64,000 nucleotides of DNA from Gammaproteobacteria bacterium (GCA_021731145.1 JAKFXX010000023.1:1-64000); one strand, 5' to 3'; positions 36,825 to 46,277 are shown, counted from the stretch's first letter. The notes: a model not told the origin generated them from the letters alone. Program-made: numbers and translations.

Positions 36825-38102
36825 TCATATCAGTCGAATCCTGCCTGTCAGTAGATCCTGCATCATGCCCTGCTTGAGGCTGCGGGCCTTGGCGAGTTTT
36901 TCTTCCAGCGCGGCGATCTCGGCGTCCATGTCGGAGAGGATGGCGGCGATGGCGGTTTGTTCTTCCACGGTCGGGACTCGGATTCTTAGTCGGCCGAGAG
37001 CTCCGCGAGATATGCGTTTGTGGGTTGTTCCGCCACTCCGATCACTTACCGCTCGAAACCACTGATCAGTGGAGAAGATGTTTGCCAGAAACACCCTGTT
37101 CGCCACAGATGCTGGTGGCCGGAATATTGTCACATCCACCGAGGTGACAATCTTGGCTTCGCCGATATCAGACAAGACACATGATCTACCAGCCGGGTCT
37201 GCTAATCGGCATATGAGCAAGTCCCCTTGGCTAATCTCTTTGCAGCGCAAAGACACGAATGACTTTTCGAAAATGTATTTCTTGTCGTCCTTTTCGATGA
37301 ACGCACCAACTCCAATGTTGCCGGTCTGGATTAGCCGTATCCCTTTATCGGTGATGTGCTCCGATTCAATCCAGTCACCATCGTCGAAAAGTTCCTTCTT
37401 TCCTCCGGCAAGATCAAAAAGTGACCGTTCCTCCCACTCCCCACTGAAGCCCGGCAGGCGCTTTTTGCCGGTGAGCAGTTCCTGCATGGCGCCTTGTTTG
37501 AGGTGGTGTTTTTTGGCGAGGAGCTGTTCCAGGGATTCGATGAGGGCATCCGCATCGCTCAACGCCTCGGCGATGGCTTCTTGTTCGGCTTTGGTGGGCG
37601 GGAGGGGGATAACAAAAGATTTCAACCATCGAAATTCAATACTCTCGACCGTTGTTCCGGACTTCATGCATCTGGCTAAAATTTGGGGGCCACTCCACAG
37701 GAGCAAGTGGAGCAAATAGTCGGGAACATGATTCGCTATCGGAATTAACGCCTTAATGTCCTGATTAATCGCCAGAGGAAGAGCGTTCTTCGCTACTGGA
37801 AGATATTTCCGAAGAATGCCACTTCGAGTAACGATGATTATCGAATTGGCCGGAAGCAGAGTGGTGCTGCTGTTCTTTACAGCATGACTTGTTATCTTCA
37901 TGGGCGCATCGAACAACAATGATCGCTTCACATCGCCTGACGAAACCCACGGTATAGCTCCATTTTCCCAGAACGACGGGTTTTGCATGGACGGAGTTGC
38001 TCCACCTTTCCACATGCCAAGTTGGCCGAGGGAATTTACCTCCCAATCCTCCGGAATCACCCCCACCTCGGTCTGTTTATAACCACTCGGAATGTTATTC
38101 AT
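36825..38102 (-). CDS. hsdS: Type I restriction enzyme, S (specificity) subunit
   Basis: HsdS reads the bipartite DNA target for the HsdM methylase and HsdR nuclease. The 425-residue protein has two target-recognition domains, each followed by a conserved coiled-coil region. The first spacer is PPTKAEQEAIAEALSDADALIESLEQLL to about residue 215; the second is VPTVEEQTAIAAILSDMDAEIAALEEKL at the C-terminus. Both spacers end in the same QG(A/M)MQ(E/D)LLTG motif, which makes the gene prone to recombination. The ATG at 38102 (MNNIPSGYKQTEVGVIPEDWEV) is the family-like start. A 100-bp relic and palindrome follow. Confidence 0.92.
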   Translation of the reverse strand: MNNIPSGYKQTEVGVIPEDWEVNSLGQLGMWKGGATPSMQNPSFWENGAIPWVSSGDVKRSLLFDAPMKITSHAVKNSSTTLLPANSIIIVTRSGILRKYLPVAKNALPLAINQDIKALIPIANHVPDYLLHLLLWSGPQILARCMKSGTTVESIEFRWLKSFVIPLPPTKAEQEAIAEALSDADALIESLEQLLAKKHHLKQGAMQELLTGKKRLPGFSGEWEERSLFDLAGGKKELFDDGDWIESEHITDKGIRLIQTGNIGVGAFIEKDDKKYIFEKSFVSLRCKEISQGDLLICRLADPAGRSCVLSDIGEAKIVTSVDVTIFRPPASVANRVFLANIFSTDQWFRAVSDRSGGTTHKRISRGALGRLRIRVPTVEEQTAIAAILSDMDAEIAALEEKLAKARSLKQGMMQDLLTGRIRLI

Positions 38103-38203
38103 GGTGTGCACCGTTGGGGCGCCACACACCGTGCATCATGGTTAGAAAGTCGCCATTTTGTGTGCATGTGTCGTTTAACGTATGACGAAAACCCGCGTTT
38201 CGG

Positions 38204-38218
38204 GCACGCATTGCGTGC
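38204..38218. promoter_or_regulatory. Perfect 15-bp palindrome upstream of hsdS (possible operator)
   Basis: GCACGCA-T-TGCGTGC is a perfect dyad in the 186-bp gap between fic and hsdS, about 100 bp before the hsdS start. A 12-bp direct repeat, CGTGCATCATGG (38130-38141 and 38214-38225), lies around it. The pattern would suit a regulator binding site; no partner is known. Confidence 0.35.
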
Positions 38219-38288
38219 ATCATGGGTAAATAATTCGATTTTTTACCTACGTAAATCGCCTGGTGAATGCGCAATCGGTGTTTTACGC

Positions 38289-39380
38289 TCATGTTGAGAT
38301 TTCCGGCTTTGCATTCACATTGAGCAGCAGTTCATACAGCGCGTCATTCAGGTAATAGTTGTCTTTGCCCAGCTTGTGTTTGGAGAGCAACCCTATGCGT
38401 ACCACTTCGTCGAGATATTTGGCTGCAGTTTTACGGGTGATTTGCAATTCGCTCGTCACAAACTCAATCTTGGTGTAGGTGTGGCGGAATAGGTTGTTAA
38501 TCAGATCCTGGCTGTAAATTTTGGGTAGTTGCTCGCGCAGTGTATGCTTGTGCCGCTGCATCAAAGCGACGATGCTAATAGTCAGCACGGTGGTTTGGCG
38601 CGAGGTTTGCTCCACGCCGTCCAGCATGTATAGTAGCCAGTCTTCCCAGTTGCCCGTGTCACGGGTAGTTTGCAGCAGGCGGTAGTAGTCGGCTTTGTTT
38701 TGGTTGATGTAGCGGCTTAAATATAGCACGGGGCTGCCCAGCAAGCCGTGTTGTACCAGATACAGGATGTTGATGATGCGGCCGGTTCTGCCGTTGCCGT
38801 CGTAGAAGGGGTGAATGCTTTCAAACTGGTGATGGATCACCGCCATTTTGGTGAGCGCGTCCCAGTCACACAAATCGTCTTCATTGATGAAGCGTTCCAG
38901 ATTAGTCATCAGGGCAATGATTTCATCGGGGTGTTGCGGCGGGGTGTATACGGTTGCGCCAGTGAGGCCGTTTTTCAACGCGGTGCCCGGCAGCTTGCGG
39001 AAGCCCGCGCGGCTCTCTTCGATGCAGGCTTGTATTTCCAGTATGTCGTTGTTGGTGAGCAGTCCCGTGCGCTTGACCTGCTCAAAACCGTTGCGCAAGG
39101 CGGTGGCGTAGTTATGCACTTCTTTCGCCGCCACGGTGACAAAGTGCCGCGCAATACTGTCGCTGCGGTATAGGTCATCGTGGGTGGTGATGATGTTTTC
39201 AATCGCGGAACTGTCTTTGGCTTCCTGCAAAGACAGCGTGCTGATGAGTATGCTTTGATTGGGAATGCCGGCAACCACGCCTTTCAGCTCCGCAAGTGCC
39301 TGATGTGCCTTGGCGAGTTTTTTCAATACCGCCTTGGTTTCGATGTCTTGGGTTAGCGGTAGTGATTTAATGGCGTTCAT
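38289..39380 (-). CDS. Fic-domain protein (class II AMP-transferase type)
   Basis: Fic enzymes usually transfer AMP to Tyr, Ser or Thr of target proteins. The 363-residue protein has an N-terminal inhibitory helix motif (S57xxxE61N62), so it is self-inhibited class II. The catalytic motif HPFYDGNGRTGR is complete at 190-201, and a C-terminal winged-helix segment follows. Everything needed for activity is present. The ATG overlaps the hsdM stop (ATGA), which ties it to the restriction operon; its role there is unknown. Confidence 0.9.
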   Translation of the reverse strand: MNAIKSLPLTQDIETKAVLKKLAKAHQALAELKGVVAGIPNQSILISTLSLQEAKDSSAIENIITTHDDLYRSDSIARHFVTVAAKEVHNYATALRNGFEQVKRTGLLTNNDILEIQACIEESRAGFRKLPGTALKNGLTGATVYTPPQHPDEIIALMTNLERFINEDDLCDWDALTKMAVIHHQFESIHPFYDGNGRTGRIINILYLVQHGLLGSPVLYLSRYINQNKADYYRLLQTTRDTGNWEDWLLYMLDGVEQTSRQTTVLTISIVALMQRHKHTLREQLPKIYSQDLINNLFRHTYTKIEFVTSELQITRKTAAKYLDEVVRIGLLSKHKLGKDNYYLNDALYELLLNVNAKPEIST

Positions 39381-41776
39381 AGCTGAAACCCCATTTTATT
39401 CAGGTGCGCTTCCACCTTCGCGCTCAGGCTTGCGACTTCACGCGTCAGTATGGGCAGCGGGGTTTCGTAGCGCTCGGCCAACTCTTTCACGCGCTGGGTA
39501 AGCGCCTGACTGATGCGGTCCATCTCGCCGTGGATGTCTCTATCCAGCGCGGCGAGCCATTTGTCGTCCACCACCAGCTCTTTGATCTCGGCCTCGGTGA
39601 GTTTGGGATAGTGGGCGTAAGACTGGGCGTCGAGGCCAGCCTCGGCGTCCTTAAGGCGCTTTTTGAGGTCGGCTTCGTCAGTGCTGAGTTTGAGCCAGCC
39701 GTTTAGTACGGCGGCTTCGTCTTTCGCGTCCTTGTCGCCCTTGATCTCCTTCAGCCGGGCGGCGACGTTGGCCTTGTTCACCTTATCGAGTTCGGAGAAC
39801 GCGCCGTCCTCGCCGCCGTGCTCTTCTTCCAGTTCGGCGAGTTTGGCGCTGATACTTTCCAGTTCGGCACTGAGTTGATCAATGGCGGCCTGCTTTTTGG
39901 CATAGTAGCGGGCGACCATGAGTGGCTTGGGGATAAGGTCACAGACCCAGCCCTTGTCTTTCTCCTTGCCCTTTTTGTCGGTCTCGATAATGCGATAGGT
40001 CTCAGCCTTCCAGCCCTCAGTTGCAATCAGATAGCAGTCGTCCTGCAGGGTCTGCGCCCAGTAGTCCATGAGGTGCTGGTAGACGTCATATTTGTCGATA
40101 AGCGGTTTGCTGGTGTAGTGCGCGAGCAGCCCTTCAGACAAGTCGGCGATAACCTCTTTGGGATGGATGCCCACAACAAGCCCTTTAAGGATTTTTGATG
40201 CCCTGTCGCGCCATGCATCAAAGTGGACGTTCATGCCGGTGATGAAGGCGGTGAACTCGGGGTGGTCGTAGATGGCGGGCTTGATGGCCGCCTTCTCCAC
40301 GGCAAGATCGAGATAGCCGGGACGGTTTGTTTTGAAGAGCGATGTTTTCAGAGTCGGGCAGATGTTCCAGTAGGGCTTGAGCGCCTCGACATCCGCCACG
40401 GGAATGCCGCCCTTCAAATGGCCTTCAATGTCTTGCAGATCTTCGGCCTGCTGGCTGTCGATATAGCGCGGCAGGTTGAGGTTAAACTCGTTCTTCTCGA
40501 TCTCTTCGACGCTGACCATGCGGGCGTACTTTGTGTCGCTGTTGTCCTGACGGGTGAAGGCATCCACGATCTTGTGGATGTCCATACTGCGCAGGCGGTT
40601 CTTGGGGCCGTCTTTGATGTAGCCCCCACTCGCGTCGATCATGAAGATGCCTTTGCGGGTATGGGCCTCCTGCTTGTCGATGACGATGATGCAGGCGGGG
40701 ATGCCGGTGCCATAGAAGAGGTTGGCGGGCAGGCCGATGATGCCTTTGATGTAGCCCTTGCGGACGAGGCTGCGGCGGATGTCGGCCTCAGCGTTGCCAC
40801 GAAACAGCACGCCATGGGGAAGGATGCAGGCGCCTTTACCGGTGGATTTCAACGAGCGGATGATATGCAGCAGATAGGCGTAGTCACCCTGCTTGGCGGG
40901 CGGCGTGCCGAAGGGCTGGAAGCGCTGGTAAGGGTCATGTAACGGTTCGATGCCGGTGCTCCAGCGCTTGTCGGAAAACGGCGGATTGGCAACAACGTAG
41001 TCGAAAGTCTTGAGCGTGTCGCCGTCCTTGAACTTGGGATCAGCCAGGGTGTTGCCCTGCATGACAAGCGCGATGGGGTTGTTGTGCAGGATCATGTTCA
41101 TGCGGGCAAGGCCGCTGGTGGCGGCATCTTTCTCCTGCCCGTAGAGCGTCACCGGCGTGCGCGCCTCGTCGGCCACTTTGAGCAGCAGCGACCCCGATCC
41201 GCAAGTTGGGTCGTACACCGTGGTCTTGGCGCTGGTCTTAGCATCGCGGATGCCGATGATCTGCGCGATGATGCGGCTGACTTCGGCGGGCGTATAGAAC
41301 TGGCCCTTGCTCTTGCCACTCTCGGTGGCGAAGTGGCGCATCAGGTATTCGTACGCATCGCCTAGGATGTCATCGCCTTCGGCGCGGTTCCTCGAAAAGT
41401 CGAGCGCGGGGTTCTCGAAGATCGCAATAAGGTTGGTGAGCTTTTCGACTTTCTCCTTCGCATCACCGAGCTTGGTAGAGTCGTTGAAGTCCGGCATATC
41501 GGACAGCTTGTTGGCGTTGGCCAGCGGGGCAATGATCTTCTTGTTGATCTGGTCGCCGATGTCGGACTTGCCCTTGAGCGCGATCATGTCCTTAAAACTG
41601 GCACCCTCGGGGATGGTGATCGGCGCATAGGGCACGCCCGCGTATTTGTCGCTGACGTATTTGATGAACAGCAGCACCAGGACGTAGTCCTTGTACTGGC
41701 TGGCATCCATGCCGCCACGCAGTTCGTCGCAGCTGGCCCAGAGAGAGGAGTAAAGTTCGGATTTCTTCAGGGCCAT
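39377..41776 (-). CDS. hsdM: Type I restriction enzyme, M (DNA adenine methyltransferase) subunit
   Basis: HsdM methylates adenine within the HsdS target. The 799-residue protein has a helical HsdM_N domain, the S-adenosylmethionine motif DPTCGSG (189-195) and the catalytic NPPF (264-267), then TGIPACIIVID. Beyond about residue 470 there is an unusually long tail with a coiled coil (about 600-690), which makes it longer than the roughly 500-residue classical HsdM. It is the first gene of the minus-strand operon. Confidence 0.95.
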   Translation of the reverse strand: MALKKSELYSSLWASCDELRGGMDASQYKDYVLVLLFIKYVSDKYAGVPYAPITIPEGASFKDMIALKGKSDIGDQINKKIIAPLANANKLSDMPDFNDSTKLGDAKEKVEKLTNLIAIFENPALDFSRNRAEGDDILGDAYEYLMRHFATESGKSKGQFYTPAEVSRIIAQIIGIRDAKTSAKTTVYDPTCGSGSLLLKVADEARTPVTLYGQEKDAATSGLARMNMILHNNPIALVMQGNTLADPKFKDGDTLKTFDYVVANPPFSDKRWSTGIEPLHDPYQRFQPFGTPPAKQGDYAYLLHIIRSLKSTGKGACILPHGVLFRGNAEADIRRSLVRKGYIKGIIGLPANLFYGTGIPACIIVIDKQEAHTRKGIFMIDASGGYIKDGPKNRLRSMDIHKIVDAFTRQDNSDTKYARMVSVEEIEKNEFNLNLPRYIDSQQAEDLQDIEGHLKGGIPVADVEALKPYWNICPTLKTSLFKTNRPGYLDLAVEKAAIKPAIYDHPEFTAFITGMNVHFDAWRDRASKILKGLVVGIHPKEVIADLSEGLLAHYTSKPLIDKYDVYQHLMDYWAQTLQDDCYLIATEGWKAETYRIIETDKKGKEKDKGWVCDLIPKPLMVARYYAKKQAAIDQLSAELESISAKLAELEEEHGGEDGAFSELDKVNKANVAARLKEIKGDKDAKDEAAVLNGWLKLSTDEADLKKRLKDAEAGLDAQSYAHYPKLTEAEIKELVVDDKWLAALDRDIHGEMDRISQALTQRVKELAERYETPLPILTREVASLSAKVEAHLNKMGFQL

Positions 41777-42157
41777 GGTGATTAAACTCTTTTTCTTTGA
41801 TGCGGTGCAGAAAAATTGGGGCCGGGTTGGTTAAACAACGCAACGATTTTGACTTATAAGGCGCAGCTTGTCATCTTTGCCGGGCATTAAACGAACGTCC
41901 GGTTTGTTATGGCTGTTTTTCGACTATGTGGGAGTCGGCGCTGAACAAATATCCAGCGGGGAGGGCGTAGCGAGGGGGGCGTAGCCGATAATGTCGATGG
42001 AAATTCATGTAAGGCGAGCGGGTCTTGGCGGTGCGCTCACTTCACCTGGCTGGTATCTGATCGTTTATGCCTGCTATAATCAACCAGTTATTTTCTATCC
42101 ATTTTGTGCATGGGCATGGCTGCGGTGACATGCAGGCTGTGCGGCAAGGTGCTCTAA
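41777..42157. other. Intergenic region between the divergent hsdM and mla operons
   Basis: This 381-bp stretch separates the divergent hsdM and mlaF. The only clear signal is an extended -10 element (see 42072-42080). A region around 41955-41985 is rich in short GGGGGCGTAGC-type blocks. No gene was seen. It marks the right edge of the restriction locus. Confidence 0.5.
42072..42080 (+). promoter_or_regulatory. Extended -10 promoter for the mla operon
   Basis: TGCTATAAT contains a perfect TATAAT (42075-42080) with the TGn extension. No good -35 is present, which is normal for extended -10 promoters. It is 77 bp before the mlaF start codon. Confidence 0.55.
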
Positions 42158-42973
42158 GTGTCAAAAAACAACAATGATGAGCCCATCGTAAAAATCCGCG
42201 GCCTGCGTTTCGCGCATGGCGCCCGCGTGATTTTTGATGGTGTGGACATCGACATCCCGCGCGGCAAGATTACCTCTATCATGGGCCCCAGCGGCACCGG
42301 CAAGACCACACTGCTGAAACTGATTGGCGGTCAGTTGCAGCCCACTGCGGGCAGCGTCGTGGTGGATGGCGAGGATGTCAACAAAATTTCCCGTGATGCG
42401 CTGTTCCGCTTGCGCAAGCGCATGAGCCTGCTGTTCCAGACCGGCGCGCTGTTTACCGATCTCACCGTATTTGAAAACGTGGCCTTTCCGCTGCGCGAAC
42501 ACACCCGTTTGCCCGAGTCGATACTGCGCGACCTGGTGCTGATGAAGCTGCAGGCCGTAGGGCTGCGCGGCGCGCGCGATTTGCTGCCTGCCGAATTGTC
42601 GGGAGGTATGGCGCGGCGCGTGGCGCTGGCCAGGGCAATCGCGCTGGATCCGATGATGATCATGTACGATGAACCCTTCACCGGCCAGGATCCGATCACT
42701 GTGGGCGTGATCATGCAGCTTATCCGTATGCTCAACGACACCTTGGGGCTGACCAGCATCATAGTCTCTCACGATGTGCATGAGTTGACGATGATCTGTG
42801 ACCATATGTATATGATCTCGGGCGGCAAGGTGATGGGACACGGGACGCCCGATGATATGGCCCATTCGGAATCAGGCTGGGTACGGCAGTTTATGGCCGG
42901 ATTGCCGGATGGTCCGGTGCCGTTCCACTATCCTGCGCCGGATTACGCCGACGATCTGCTGGCTGGGGCGTAA
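42158..42973 (+). CDS. mlaF: Phospholipid ABC transporter ATP-binding protein MlaF
   Basis: MlaF powers the MlaFEDB complex that moves phospholipids between the inner membrane and MlaC to keep outer-membrane asymmetry. The 271-residue ATPase has Walker [10 protein letters not shown] (about 43-51), the signature [19 protein letters not shown], Walker B MIMYDEP and the switch His in [10 protein letters not shown]. The start is GTG. It is the first gene of mlaF-mlaE-mlaD-tolC-like-mlaC-mlaB-ibaG-murA. Confidence 0.95.
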   Translation: MSKNNNDEPIVKIRGLRFAHGARVIFDGVDIDIPRGKITSIMGPSGTGKTTLLKLIGGQLQPTAGSVVVDGEDVNKISRDALFRLRKRMSLLFQTGALFTDLTVFENVAFPLREHTRLPESILRDLVLMKLQAVGLRGARDLLPAELSGGMARRVALARAIALDPMMIMYDEPFTGQDPITVGVIMQLIRMLNDTLGLTSIIVSHDVHELTMICDHMYMISGGKVMGHGTPDDMAHSESGWVRQFMAGLPDGPVPFHYPAPDYADDLLAGA

Positions 42974-43002
42974 CGAATGACAACACATTTTATACCTGGG
43001 GT

Positions 43003-43794
43003 ATGCGCTGCATGATGGGATGGTTGCAGCGGCTGGGAAGCACCAGTCTGAGTGTTTTTGAGCGATTGGGGCGTGGCAATCTGTTCCTGTTGCGCGTGCT
43101 GGCGGCCCTGCCCAGCCTGGTGGCGCGACCGGGGCTGGTGATTGCCCAGCTTTATTCGGTGGGCGTGTTGTCGATGATGCTGATTGTCATCTCCGGACTC
43201 AACGTGGGCATGGTACTGGGCCTGCAAGGATATAACACCCTGGTGGATTTTGGCTCCGAGGAATCTTTGGGACAACTGGTTGCCCTGTCACTGGTGCGTG
43301 AACTGGGGCCGGTTGTGGCGGCGTTGCTGTTTGCCGGGCGCGCCGGTTCAGCATTGACCGCCGAGATCGGGCTGATGAAGGCCACTGAACAGCTCTCCGG
43401 GATGGAGATGATGGCGGTCGATCCGCTCAAGCGTGTGATTGCGCCCCGCTTTGTTGCCGGCATTATTTCCATGCCGCTGCTGGCCGCGATGTTCAGTGCG
43501 GTGGGGGTGCTGGGTGGCTTTTTTGTCGGTGTCGGCCTGCTCGGCGTGGACAGCGGCGCGTTCTGGTCGCAAATGCAGTCCAAGGTCGATCTGTATGACG
43601 ATATCCTTAACGGCGTGATCAAGAGCGTTGTATTCGGATGTGTGGCGGCCTGGATCGCGGTTTTTGAAGGTTACGACGCAGTTCCGAATACGGAGGGCGT
43701 GAGCCGCGCCACCACGCGCACCGTCGTGCATACGGCGTTTGCCGTGCTGGGGCTGGATTTCATATTAACCGCGCTGATGTTTGGGGACGAATAA
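43003..43794 (+). CDS. mlaE: Phospholipid ABC transporter permease MlaE
   Basis: This is the membrane subunit of the Mla complex. The 263-residue protein has five or six hydrophobic segments and the family signature [41 protein letters not shown]. The gap from mlaF is 29 bp. Further in-frame ATGs at 43012 and 43015 are possible starts. mlaD begins just after the stop. Confidence 0.95.
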   Translation: MRCMMGWLQRLGSTSLSVFERLGRGNLFLLRVLAALPSLVARPGLVIAQLYSVGVLSMMLIVISGLNVGMVLGLQGYNTLVDFGSEESLGQLVALSLVRELGPVVAALLFAGRAGSALTAEIGLMKATEQLSGMEMMAVDPLKRVIAPRFVAGIISMPLLAAMFSAVGVLGGFFVGVGLLGVDSGAFWSQMQSKVDLYDDILNGVIKSVVFGCVAAWIAVFEGYDAVPNTEGVSRATTRTVVHTAFAVLGLDFILTALMFGDE

Positions 43795-43795
43795 G

Positions 43796-44290
43796 ATGAT
43801 GCAGAAAAGAACCATGGAGATCGGAGTGGGCGTGTTCGTTGCGGCGGGCATTGCCGCATTGATTATGCTGGCCATGAAGGTCAGCAACCTGGCCGCTTTT
43901 ACCAACCAGCAGGGCTACGAAGTCACCGCCCGGTTTGACAATATTGGCGGGCTCAAGGAGCGCTCGGCGGTAACGGTGGCGGGTGTGCGCATTGGCCGGG
44001 TGAAATCGATCGTATTTGACGACAAGGACTACGAGGCCGTGGTCACAATGAATATCGAATCCCAGCATGATCGGCTGCCCGCCGACACCTCGGCAAGCAT
44101 TTTGACGGCGGGGTTACTGGGCGAGCAGTATGTGGCATTGGAGCCGGGTGGCGACGAAGCCTTTCTGAAGCCGGGTGGAGACATCAAGCTTACCCAGTCG
44201 GCGATCATTCTGGAGAAGATGGTGGGCCAGTTCTTGTTTGACAAGGCTGCCGGTGGTGATGGGAAAAAAGAAGAAGGGGCCGCGCCGTGA
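43796..44290 (+). CDS. mlaD: MCE-domain lipid-binding protein MlaD
   Basis: MlaD is anchored in the inner membrane and forms the hexameric lipid channel on top of MlaE. The 164-residue protein has one N-terminal membrane segment (about residues 7-28) and an MCE domain (GYEVTARFDNIGGLKERSAVTVAGVRIGRV and TAGLLGEQYVALEPGG). Its start follows the mlaE stop by one base, and its stop overlaps the next start (TGATG). Confidence 0.94.
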   Translation: MMQKRTMEIGVGVFVAAGIAALIMLAMKVSNLAAFTNQQGYEVTARFDNIGGLKERSAVTVAGVRIGRVKSIVFDDKDYEAVVTMNIESQHDRLPADTSASILTAGLLGEQYVALEPGGDEAFLKPGGDIKLTQSAIILEKMVGQFLFDKAAGGDGKKEEGAAP

Positions 44291-45651
44291 TGCGGATCGG
44301 ATTGGTGGGACTGGTGGGGTTGCTGGCCTGCGTGAATGCGGCTGCGGAAACCGTGCCGCTGACACTGGAGCAGGCGACAGCACGCGCCTTGCAGACAGAT
44401 CCGCGCGTCACTGAGCGCCAGCGCCTCGTCGAGGCTGCACAAGCACTGCTTACCGAAGTCAACGGCAACGAGGGCTGGCGGTTTGACGCGAACACCTTTC
44501 TCGCCGTGTCACCGGGAGCTAATGGCAACATATTCAAGGGCGGCGACTGCGCCCCCGGCAGCTGCACCCTGCGTTCCGACAGGTATGAGTTGAGCAATGG
44601 CTTTTCGCCCTGGGTCAACTTGCAGATGACCATTCTCAAACCCCTATACACCTTTGGCAAGATCGAAAATTACGCAGCCGCCGCACGCGCCAATATCGAA
44701 GTGAAGGACAATGATGTGCGCCTGCAACGCGCCACGACGATCTTGGATGTGAAGCGCGCCTACTATGGTTGCCTGGCTGCGCGTGACGCACGGTTGTTTC
44801 TGGTGGATGTGAAGGAGCGCGTTGCTAAGACCATCGACCTCGCCAAGAAATGGCTTGATGACGGGCAGGGCGATATCAGACAAGCCGACGTATTCGCGCT
44901 CCAGACTGCGCATTCACTGGTGGGAAGATACATAGCCCAGACCGAAGGCATGGAGAAAATCGCCATCGACGGATTGAAGGTGCTCACCGGCATCGCCGCG
45001 CAAGATGAAGTTCAGCTTGCTGAAGATGCGTTGGTGCCGGTGCCGCTGCCTGAAGTCAGGTTGCCCGAGCTCCAGAACCAGGCGCTGGCCAATCGGCCTG
45101 AGATGAAGCAGGTGGATGCGGGGTTGCGTGCCCGCCGCTCCCTGGTGGAGGCGCGCCAGGCTGACAAATTACCAAACGTGTATGCCGGCGTGGCGGGGGT
45201 TCTTTCTTATTCCCCCAACCGCGACAATCTCAAAAACCCGTATATCTACGACCCCTTCAATACCGCCGGTTTGACGCCGATGGTCGGCCTCCAGTGGGCT
45301 TGGCAACCGCAGGCGCAGGATGCAAAAGTTGCGCAAGAGCAAGCGGAGTTGAATGCGTTGCTCGCCAAGTCGGACTTTGCCCGGCGCGGCATCCCATTCC
45401 AGGTGGCGGAACAGTACCACCAGATGCAGGCGGATTTTACGGCGGTGCGGGAGCTGAGCGAAGGCAGCCGCAATGCACGGCGCTGGATGATCGGGCGTTA
45501 TGCGGACTTTGAGGCGGGCCTTGAAACAGCGGATCGGGTTATCACTGCCTTCCAGGGATACGTGCTGGCACAGACGGACTATATCAAGACAGTTTATGAT
45601 TACAACATGCATGTAGCACAATTGCGAAATGTAACCGGAGCGGACGAATGA
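44290..45651 (+). CDS. TolC-family outer-membrane channel protein within the mla operon
   Basis: TolC-family proteins form trimeric outer-membrane channels with a long periplasmic alpha-barrel. The 453-residue protein has a signal peptide (cleavage likely after the AAA near residue 20) and repeated helical hairpins with the family pattern (LTLEQATARALQTDPRV; WVNLQMTILKPLYTFGKIENYAAAARANI; LQNQALANRPEMKQVDAGLRARRSLVEARQADKLPNVYA). The gene is coupled at both ends: its ATG overlaps the mlaD stop and its stop overlaps mlaC. The E. coli mla operon has no such gene. Confidence 0.88.
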   Translation: MRIGLVGLVGLLACVNAAAETVPLTLEQATARALQTDPRVTERQRLVEAAQALLTEVNGNEGWRFDANTFLAVSPGANGNIFKGGDCAPGSCTLRSDRYELSNGFSPWVNLQMTILKPLYTFGKIENYAAAARANIEVKDNDVRLQRATTILDVKRAYYGCLAARDARLFLVDVKERVAKTIDLAKKWLDDGQGDIRQADVFALQTAHSLVGRYIAQTEGMEKIAIDGLKVLTGIAAQDEVQLAEDALVPVPLPEVRLPELQNQALANRPEMKQVDAGLRARRSLVEARQADKLPNVYAGVAGVLSYSPNRDNLKNPYIYDPFNTAGLTPMVGLQWAWQPQAQDAKVAQEQAELNALLAKSDFARRGIPFQVAEQYHQMQADFTAVRELSEGSRNARRWMIGRYADFEAGLETADRVITAFQGYVLAQTDYIKTVYDYNMHVAQLRNVTGADE

Positions 45652-46277
45652 AAAAGTTGATAGTTGCGATGCTGTTGCTGTGTATGGCGGGGTTTGCGCC
45701 AGCGGGCGTAAGCGCCAACGTGCCTCAGCTGCCGCAGGATATGATAAAGCAGACAGCCGACAGCATGCTTGCCAAGCTCAAAGACGAGCGGGCGGTGATA
45801 CGTAAGGATCCAGGCCGGATTTACGACTTGGTCAGCAGCATCGTTCTGCCGCACTTCGACTTTGAGCGCATGTCTTCATGGGTGCTGGGCAAGTATTGGC
45901 GCACCGCCACCCCCGCGCAGAAGAAACGCTTCAGCGAGGAGTTCCGCAATCTGCTGGTGCGTACCTATGCCACCTCTCTGACCGAATATACGGATCGCAA
46001 AATTAACTACCTGCCGTTTCGCGCCGACGCCAATGATACCGACGTGACGGTGCATACCGAGGTGGCACAACCGGGCGCCGCGCCGATCCCTATCGATTAC
46101 AGGCTTGCCCTCACTAATGACGAATGGAAGGTTTACGACGTGGCTATCGACAACGTCAGCCTGGTGACAAACTACCGCACGACGTTTTCCAATCAGATCC
46201 GGCAAGAAGGGCTGGACAAGCTTATCGAAAAACTCGCTGCGCGCAACGAGAAATCCAGCGCATCTTCCGCCAAATGA
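45648..46277 (+). CDS. mlaC: Periplasmic phospholipid-binding protein MlaC
   Basis: MlaC ferries phospholipid across the periplasm between the MlaA-OmpC complex and MlaFEDB. The 209-residue protein has a signal peptide (about 1-22) and the Tol-Tol-Ttg2 domain pattern (SSIVLPHFDFERMSSWVLGKYWR, LLVRTYATSL, and VTNYRTTFSNQIRQEGLDKLIEKL). It overlaps its neighbours by 4 bases on both sides. mlaA is not in the window. Confidence 0.94.
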   Translation: MKKLIVAMLLLCMAGFAPAGVSANVPQLPQDMIKQTADSMLAKLKDERAVIRKDPGRIYDLVSSIVLPHFDFERMSSWVLGKYWRTATPAQKKRFSEEFRNLLVRTYATSLTEYTDRKINYLPFRADANDTDVTVHTEVAQPGAAPIPIDYRLALTNDEWKVYDVAIDNVSLVTNYRTTFSNQIRQEGLDKLIEKLAARNEKSSASSAK

